From Streptomyces flavotricini (GTDB lineage Bacteria; Actinomycetota; Actinomycetes; Streptomycetales; Streptomycetaceae): 64,000 nt of DNA. Positions within the stretch are counted from its first letter, which is position 1. Every line of letters begins with the position of its first letter. Under the pieces are notes generated by a model. The model was not told the origin of the DNA and ran no database searches. It was given only the letters and a program-made list of their open reading frames with translations. The stretch covers positions 441,437-505,436 of the forward strand of contig NZ_JAINUL010000001.1 in assembly GCF_020639365.1 (NCBI RefSeq), written 5' to 3'. The position numbers were made by a program, and so were the translations under genes. This document shows positions 59,266 through 64,000 of this stretch, one piece after another.

Positions 59266-59865
59266 CTACGCCGCGTCCGCCGAGCTGATCAGCAGGTCGA
59301 GGAGGGCGAGGAGCACGTCGCGGGCGTCCGTGCGGGCGCGGGCGTCGAGCAGCAGGACGGGCGTCTGGGGGTCGCGCAGGTGCAGCGCGGCGCCGATCTC
59401 CTCGGCGGTGTAGGGCTGTTCGCCGTGGAAGCAGTTCGCGCCCACGACGAACGGCAGCCCGCGGCTCTCGAAGAAGTCGACGGCCGGGAAACTGCGGTCC
59501 AGGCGCCGCGTGTCGACCAGGACGAGCGCGCCGAGGGCTCCGCTCAGCAGGTCGTCCCACATGAACCAGAAGCGTTCCTGGCCCGGGGTGCCGAAGAGGT
59601 AGAGGACGACCCCCGCGTCGGCGAGGGTGAGCCGGCCGAAGTCCATCGCCACCGTGGTGACCGCTTTGGACTCGATCCCGTCGAGGTCGTCGACGCCCAC
59701 TCCGGCCGCGGTCAGCCGCTCCTCCGTGCGCAGCGGCTCGATCTCGGAGATCGTCTCGACCAGGGTCGTCTTGCCGACGCCGAAGCCTCCCGCGACGAGG
59801 ATCTTGACAGGCGACACCTGTCCGGCAGCGGCGACAGACGGGTCGAATCCATCATATCCGGGCAA
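59266..59865 (-). CDS. cvnD: Conservon GTP-binding protein CvnD
   Basis: A 199-residue small GTPase-like protein, fourth gene of the conservon. Walker A 'AGGFGVGKTTLVETISE' (residues about 25-41), 'TVAMDFGRL' and 'LFGTPGQERFWFMWDDLL' (switch II DxPGQE-like), and 'VDTRRLD' in place of the usual NKxD-like strand. It would cycle with the CvnA-C complex at the membrane. The annotated TTG start overlaps cvnC by 14 nt; GTG 59817 is an alternative that would leave a 34-nt gap. Confidence 0.87.
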   Translation of the reverse strand: MPGYDGFDPSVAAAGQVSPVKILVAGGFGVGKTTLVETISEIEPLRTEERLTAAGVGVDDLDGIESKAVTTVAMDFGRLTLADAGVVLYLFGTPGQERFWFMWDDLLSGALGALVLVDTRRLDRSFPAVDFFESRGLPFVVGANCFHGEQPYTAEEIGAALHLRDPQTPVLLLDARARTDARDVLLALLDLLISSADAA

Positions 59866-60337
59866 GGTTGTCCCTGATTCTCATGAGCATGTGGACGTTG
59901 GTGGTCTCCGCCCCCTGCAAGGGCGGCTGATGGTGGATCAGCCCGCGGTCCGCGAGCTCGCCGAGCAGCAGCGTCATCGGCGTGAGCCGGATCCGCATGC
60001 GCGCGGCGATCTCGGCGACCGCCAGCCCGCCCGGCGGGGCGCACATGGCCAGGACGGCCTGCCACTCGGTGGGCAGGCCGCCCCCGCCTTCGGCGCCGAC
60101 GGCCGCCGTGATCGTCGTGTCCATGGTGAGGACCGTGTGCGGCGCGGCGGTCCGGCCGTCCGTCAGCGCGTACAGCCGGGTACGGCGGCGGCTGCCGCGC
60201 CGCGGCTCCCCGGGCGTCTCCCGTGCGGACGGCCCGGTTTCCGACGCCTCGACTTCCGAGACCTCGGATTCCGGCTCCGGGGATTGCGACGCCGGGGATT
60301 CGGGTCTTTCGGGCTCCGACATCTCGGGCTCGGGCAT
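59852..60337 (-). CDS. cvnC: Conservon DUF742 protein CvnC
   Basis: A 161-residue protein. A disordered Pro/Glu/Ser-rich N-terminus is followed by a DUF742 domain (about residues 50-160) with 'RLYALTDGRT', 'VLAMCAPPGGLAVAEIAARMRIRLTPMTLLLGELADRGLI' (a winged-helix-like motif) and 'LMRIRDNLARI'. The TAATG overlap with cvnB stop marks tight coupling. Its ATG at 60337 gives a start directly before PEPEMSEPE. Confidence 0.87.
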   Translation of the reverse strand: MPEPEMSEPERPESPASQSPEPESEVSEVEASETGPSARETPGEPRRGSRRRTRLYALTDGRTAAPHTVLTMDTTITAAVGAEGGGGLPTEWQAVLAMCAPPGGLAVAEIAARMRIRLTPMTLLLGELADRGLIHHQPPLQGAETTNVHMLMRIRDNLARI

Positions 60338-60771
60338 TACGACTTCGGCGCCGCGGGACGCTCGGGAGTGCCCAGCCATTCACCGAGCGCCTGGGCCGTA
60401 CGCACGGCCTCGCCGCCCAGCTCACCGAGGCGGGCCTTGCGGGAGGTCACCACGAGGAGCGTGCTGCCCTCCCCGCACCCCACGACGCACAGGTAGCGGT
60501 CGTCCATCTCGACCAGCTGGCGGATCACCCGGCCGCCGTCGATCTCCCGGGATATCGCCTTCATCGTGGCGGCGATCCCGGAGGCGGCGGCCGCCATGCG
60601 TTCCGACTGGTCCCGGTCCAGGAGATAGGCGGTGAGCGGGATCCCGTCGTTGGAGAGGAGCACGGCGCCCTGGATGCCGGCGATCCGGTTCAGATGGTTC
60701 TCCAGAACGCTGAAGATCGCGTCGTTCGACGTCGAAGTGCCGGACGTCGCGGAGTTGGGGGTCGTCGTCAT
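60337..60771 (-). CDS. cvnB: Conservon roadblock/LC7 protein CvnB
   Basis: A 144-residue roadblock/LC7 domain protein ('FSVLENHLNRIAGIQGAVLLSNDGIPLTAYLLDRDQSERMAAAASGIAATMKAISREIDGG') ending in a Thr/Pro-rich tail. It typically stimulates the GTPase CvnD. Its stop and start overlap cvnC (TAATG) and cvnA (ATGA) respectively, consistent with a single operon. Confidence 0.9.
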   Translation of the reverse strand: MTTTPNSATSGTSTSNDAIFSVLENHLNRIAGIQGAVLLSNDGIPLTAYLLDRDQSERMAAAASGIAATMKAISREIDGGRVIRQLVEMDDRYLCVVGCGEGSTLLVVTSRKARLGELGGEAVRTAQALGEWLGTPERPAAPKS

Positions 60772-63092
60772 CGCTGATCCTGTTCCTGTCTGAGCTCGGC
60801 TTCCACCTTCTGCGTCCCCTCTTCATAGTCCGCCCAGGCGTCGGCGACCTCTTCGGGGGTGTCCGTGCCGGGGCCCGGCTCCGGCTCGGGCGCTCGCGGC
60901 GCGCGCAGCTGCCTGGTCATGTGGGTCTGCGGGACGCGCTCCGGGAGGGCGGGGCGGCTGCCGCCTCCCCCGGTCACGGGCCGGAGCGCGGGCGTATGCT
61001 GCGCCGGCACCGGGGTCGGGTCCGGCTCCGGCCGCTCGGCGGCGGCCGGCTCCGGGGCCGGTTCGGGCGCGGCCCGCCGTGCGGCCACGCGCACGGGAGC
61101 GGGGACCGGCGCCGATACGGGCGCGGCGGATCCGGCCGGGGCGGCCGGCCGCGCCAGCAGGTCGTTCGGCAGCACGACGACCGCCGAGGTCCCCCCGTAC
61201 ACCGAGCGCCTCAGCGTGACCTTGGCCCTCAGCCGGTCGGCCAGGTGGCCGACCACGAAGAGGCCCAGCCGGTGCGCGTTCTCGGCGAGTTCGGAGTAGG
61301 GCGGGGCCGAGTGGAGGCGCCGGTTCATCTCCTCGTAGCCGGCCGCGCCCACGCGCGGCCCGCGGTCCTCGATCTCCACCGACAGCCCGTCCGCGACAAG
61401 TTCGGCCCGGATGACCACCTTCGACCTCGGCGGCGAGAACCGGGTGGCGTTGTCCAGCAGCTCCGCCAGCAGGTGGCTGATCTGGCTGATCACGCTCGGT
61501 TCGACGCTCGCCTCGTCCAGCGCGTGCCGTTCGATCCGCCGGAAGTCCTCGACTTCCGCCGCCGCCTCGCGCAGCAGGTCGGCGACCCGCATCGGCTCGG
61601 TGTGCGGGTCGGGGACCTCGCCGCCGGACAGGATGAGCAGGTTCTCGACCTGCCGTCGCATGCCGACGGTCAGCTGGTCGGACCGCATCAACTCGGCGAG
61701 CAGTGCCTCGTCGTGGCCGAACGTGTCCTGGATCTCCTCGGTGAGGGTCAGCTGGCGGCTGACCAGGTTTCCGGTGCGCGAGGCGATGCCGGAGGCGAAC
61801 ATGCCGAAGCCGTGCCGTTCGGCCGCGAGCTGACGGTGGCCGTCGACGGACACGGCGACGACCCGGGCGAACGCGTCATTGATCCGTCCGACCTCGTCCT
61901 GGTTCCCGCTCACCGACGGCAGCGTGGCGTCGTCGACGGGCTGGCCGCGGTGCAGCCGGGCCACGACGTCCGGCAGCGTCTGCTCGGCGATGGCCACGGT
62001 CCGCTCGTGCAACCGCCGCAGGCGGCGGAGCACCGAGCGGGTGGTGACCACGACGACGGCCACGACGAGCAGCAGTGCGCCGGCGCTTCCGCCGACCAGC
62101 CAGTAGACCTGGGTCTCCAGTTCGCCGGCGTTCGCGTCGGCGTGCGCCAGCAGATCCCGCGAGCGCTGGGTGCCGAGCTCGACCAGCTGAGCCGCGAACT
62201 CCTGGTACGCCGCCGGCCAGGCCCCGACATCGGCCGGCAGTTTCATCCCCGCATCGGTGACCTTGTGCTGCGCGATGATGGCGTTCTCGACGCGGAGCTT
62301 GGTCTTCCAGGCCTCCGAGGAGGTGATCTTCTCGTACGTCTCCTTCTCCCCGGCCGGCAGGTACGGCACGATCCAGGTGTCGTACAGGTGCCGGTGCGCA
62401 CCGGCGTCGTCGAGGAACTCCCCGAAGGCGGCGGGGGTCAGCTCTCTGGAAGGCCCTGCCAGCGTGAGGATCGTGTCCTGGCGGGCCAGCATCTCGGAGG
62501 CGGAGATCATCGCCACGACCGGGCGGCTCTCCTCGACGAGCTCGGCGTCGTCGGTGCGGCTGAACGCCCCCTGGTAGAGGCCGGTGATCCCGTCGATGAC
62601 GCCGTTGTAGTACGCGATCGTCTGCGCGGCGACGCCGGTTCGGGCGTCCGTGCGCGAGCGGAAGGCGGTCAGCTGGTCGAGGCGGGTCTTGACGTCGCTC
62701 ACGTGTTCCGCGGCCTGTGCGGACTCCGGCCGACCGCCGGTGTCGGCCGAGAGCCGCCGGAACTCGGCCACGGCCCTGTCGGTGGCGGCCCTGCGGTCGC
62801 GCAGGTCGGCGTCGGGGACCGGGGTGCCCGCCCACCGCGCGGCGGTCATCTTGCGTTCGGCCTGCAGCTCGGCCATGAGCCGGAAAAGCGGCTCGCCGAT
62901 CCGCTTGCTGGCCGCCAAGTCGTCGCGCAGGTGGTCGGCCTGCACCAGCAGCCGTTCGGCGGTCACCGCCACCTGGGTGCCCATGGCCACGGTGGGGACG
63001 ACCGCGAGCCAGATGAGCATCGTGCGGAGGCGCACGGTGCGCCGTCTTCGGGCCTTCGACGGCCCTGGGGTGCCTTCGGGTATGGGAGTCAT
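60768..63092 (-). CDS. cvnA: Conservon sensor kinase-like protein CvnA
   Basis: A 774-residue membrane protein. A first transmembrane helix (about 23-42) is followed by an extracytoplasmic nitrate/nitrite-sensor-like (NIT) domain ('ERLLVQADHLRDDLAASKRIGEPLFRLMAELQAERKMTAARWAG'), a second helix (about 329-354), HAMP-like region and a histidine-kinase-type ATPase ('LLAELLDNATRFSPP' N box, 'VEIEDRGPRVG' G1, 'RLGLFVVGHLADRL' G2). No clear phospho-acceptor His box is seen. A long Pro-rich tail ends the protein. GAGGAC precedes ATG 63092. It heads the operon cvnA-B-C-D. Confidence 0.9.
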   Translation of the reverse strand: MTPIPEGTPGPSKARRRRTVRLRTMLIWLAVVPTVAMGTQVAVTAERLLVQADHLRDDLAASKRIGEPLFRLMAELQAERKMTAARWAGTPVPDADLRDRRAATDRAVAEFRRLSADTGGRPESAQAAEHVSDVKTRLDQLTAFRSRTDARTGVAAQTIAYYNGVIDGITGLYQGAFSRTDDAELVEESRPVVAMISASEMLARQDTILTLAGPSRELTPAAFGEFLDDAGAHRHLYDTWIVPYLPAGEKETYEKITSSEAWKTKLRVENAIIAQHKVTDAGMKLPADVGAWPAAYQEFAAQLVELGTQRSRDLLAHADANAGELETQVYWLVGGSAGALLLVVAVVVVTTRSVLRRLRRLHERTVAIAEQTLPDVVARLHRGQPVDDATLPSVSGNQDEVGRINDAFARVVAVSVDGHRQLAAERHGFGMFASGIASRTGNLVSRQLTLTEEIQDTFGHDEALLAELMRSDQLTVGMRRQVENLLILSGGEVPDPHTEPMRVADLLREAAAEVEDFRRIERHALDEASVEPSVISQISHLLAELLDNATRFSPPRSKVVIRAELVADGLSVEIEDRGPRVGAAGYEEMNRRLHSAPPYSELAENAHRLGLFVVGHLADRLRAKVTLRRSVYGGTSAVVVLPNDLLARPAAPAGSAAPVSAPVPAPVRVAARRAAPEPAPEPAAAERPEPDPTPVPAQHTPALRPVTGGGGSRPALPERVPQTHMTRQLRAPRAPEPEPGPGTDTPEEVADAWADYEEGTQKVEAELRQEQDQR

Positions 63093-63138
63093 CGGTCCTC
63101 GGGATGCGGCGGGGCAGGATCGCGCGAGCGACAGGCGC

Positions 63139-63144
63139 CGATCA
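63139..63144 (-). promoter_or_regulatory. -10 box upstream of conservon
   Basis: TATGAT on the minus strand, 47 bases before the CvnA start codon, in a locally AT-rich stretch. No convincing -35 is seen at 17-18 bp. Confidence 0.4.
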
Positions 63145-63257
63145 TATCCAGCCACAAAGAACACATACAGCCGCACCCGGCGGTTGATGTACCGGCGGTC
63201 GCCCGCCCTCACGGAGCCTCCCTCGAAAAGGAAGCGGGCCCTGTTCGCGGTCACGCC

Positions 63258-63263
63258 TAGGGT
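63258..63263 (+). promoter_or_regulatory. Leaderless -10 box of GNAT gene
   Basis: TAGGGT followed by exactly six bases and ATG 63270, the same geometry as four other starts in this window. Confidence 0.5.
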
Positions 63264-63269
63264 GGGCGG

Positions 63270-64000
63270 ATGGACGAGATGGGGATGGTGACCTGTCAGG
63301 CCGAGTGGCGGGGCGGGTTCGAGGAGCGGGTGCTGGCCGGGTACCGGGCCGCGGGGTGTTCGGAGCCGCTGGCACGGGCCCTGCTGGAGCGGGCGGTGAA
63401 GGGGATCGAGGACTGGACGGTGGCCACGGACGGCACCGGCTGGATCGCGGTCGGGGTGGCGCAGGAGAACGGCGCCCTCGTGGGCCGGATCCACGACCTG
63501 ACGGCGCCGCGGGGGCGGGAGTGGGCCGAGCGGTGGTGCGCCGGGCAGGGTGCGGAGCGGGTGGAGGTCCGGCTCACCGGCGGAGCGGGGGCGGAAGCGT
63601 TCGCGGACTATCCCGTACGGGGACAGAACCGGATGCGGGTCGCGGCCGAGCGGCCGGTGCTGCCCGCGGGCCTGACGGTCCGCCCCCTCACCGAGGAGGA
63701 GTACCCGGGCTGGTACGCCGCCGAGGAAGCGGCGTACATCGCGGACATCGTCCGGGCCGGTGCGCTCACTCCGGAGCAGGCCGAGGAGAAGTCCGACCAG
63801 GACTTCGCGCGCCACCTCCCGCAGGGGTACCTGACCCCGGGTCACGGCTTCTACGCGATGGAGGCCGACGGCCGGGTGGTCGGCACCGGCTGGGTGAACC
63901 ACGGCTTCCTGCCGGGCGTGACCTTCGGCTTCTCGCTGGAAGTGCACGAGGAACACCGGGGCAAGGGGTACGGCCGGGCCGCGATGACCGTCGGCGAGTG
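63270..64000 (+). CDS. GNAT acetyltransferase, cut by window end
   Basis: An open frame from ATG 63270 to the window edge (about 243 residues) with no stop. Near the end it has a GNAT acetyl-CoA-binding motif, 'SLEVHEEHRGKGYGRAAM' (RGxGxGR-like). The preceding 'HGFYAMEADGRVVGTGWV' strand pattern also fits. The N-terminal half (residues 1-130) is less typical and may be a degenerate second GNAT-like domain. Acceptor unknown. The C-terminus lies outside the window. Confidence 0.82.
   Translation, partial: MDEMGMVTCQAEWRGGFEERVLAGYRAAGCSEPLARALLERAVKGIEDWTVATDGTGWIAVGVAQENGALVGRIHDLTAPRGREWAERWCAGQGAERVEVRLTGGAGAEAFADYPVRGQNRMRVAAERPVLPAGLTVRPLTEEEYPGWYAAEEAAYIADIVRAGALTPEQAEEKSDQDFARHLPQGYLTPGHGFYAMEADGRVVGTGWVNHGFLPGVTFGFSLEVHEEHRGKGYGRAAMTVGE

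Overview
The window is about 72% GC-type actinobacterial DNA with strong third-position G/C bias, frequent GTG/TTG starts, 4-nt ATGA/GTGA gene overlaps and several apparently leaderless promoters. A conservon (CvnA-D), a SARP-type activator, a graspetide-type RiPP pair and a very large RHS-HINT protein all point to Streptomyces or a close relative. No rRNA, tRNA, CRISPR array, insertion sequence, origin or att site was recognised. Gene order is that of an accessory-rich chromosome, with many small regulator/target pairs transcribed divergently.

Region by region. 1-8.4 kb: tail of a LysR regulator, a deoxynucleoside kinase, then regulator/target sets: TetR with DUF4345, AraC with a DJ-1/PfpI-like protein, a VOC protein, a RibD-C/DHFR-like reductase, and an ArsR-SRPBCC operon. 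8.6-13.6 kb: an ankyrin protein followed by a frameshifted beta-propeller lipoprotein, a dual-MerR (TioE-like) regulator divergent from an erythromycin-esterase homologue, and a Ser-Gly repeat protein followed by a frameshifted unknown gene. 13.6-23.6 kb: DUF2071, LysR/MFS, a GntR-TetR fusion/FAD monooxygenase pair, and an MMPL exporter divergent from a histidine kinase/response regulator pair. 23.6-29.7 kb: a DHA2 MFS exporter with a possible leader peptide, a lone TOPRIM protein, MFS/ArsR-DUF5937, and a ribbon-helix-helix/Doc-like toxin-antitoxin pair. 29.7-34.6 kb: an FHA-FAD oxidoreductase fusion divergent from a transmembrane Ser/Thr kinase, then a graspetide precursor and its ATP-grasp ligase. 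34.6-40.1 kb: secreted enzymes (esterase, AHL/penicillin acylase, cutinase-like) and a LuxR-HTH/SARP fusion. 40.3-53.2 kb: a 2428-residue secreted RHS-HINT polymorphic toxin with an overlapping small putative immunity gene, divergent from a 1646-residue DNRLRE/LGFP/FG-GAP surface protein. 53.2-57.2 kb: a decayed methyltransferase/LivF chimera, secreted adenosine deaminase, and a methyltransferase/SDR divergent pair. 57.4-64 kb: Cu/Zn-SOD-like protein, a membrane protein, the conservon, and a GNAT protein cut by the window edge.

How it works together: most of the window is local switches, each regulator sitting next to a palindromic or repeated operator visible in the shared intergenic region. 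The least-explained units are the FHA-FAD protein beside its kinase, the methyltransferase-less graspetide pair, the RHS toxin with its unassigned C-terminal domain and small partner, and the Ser-Gly nonapeptide repeat protein. All functions are assigned from reading translated sequence and motif memory; no database search was run.
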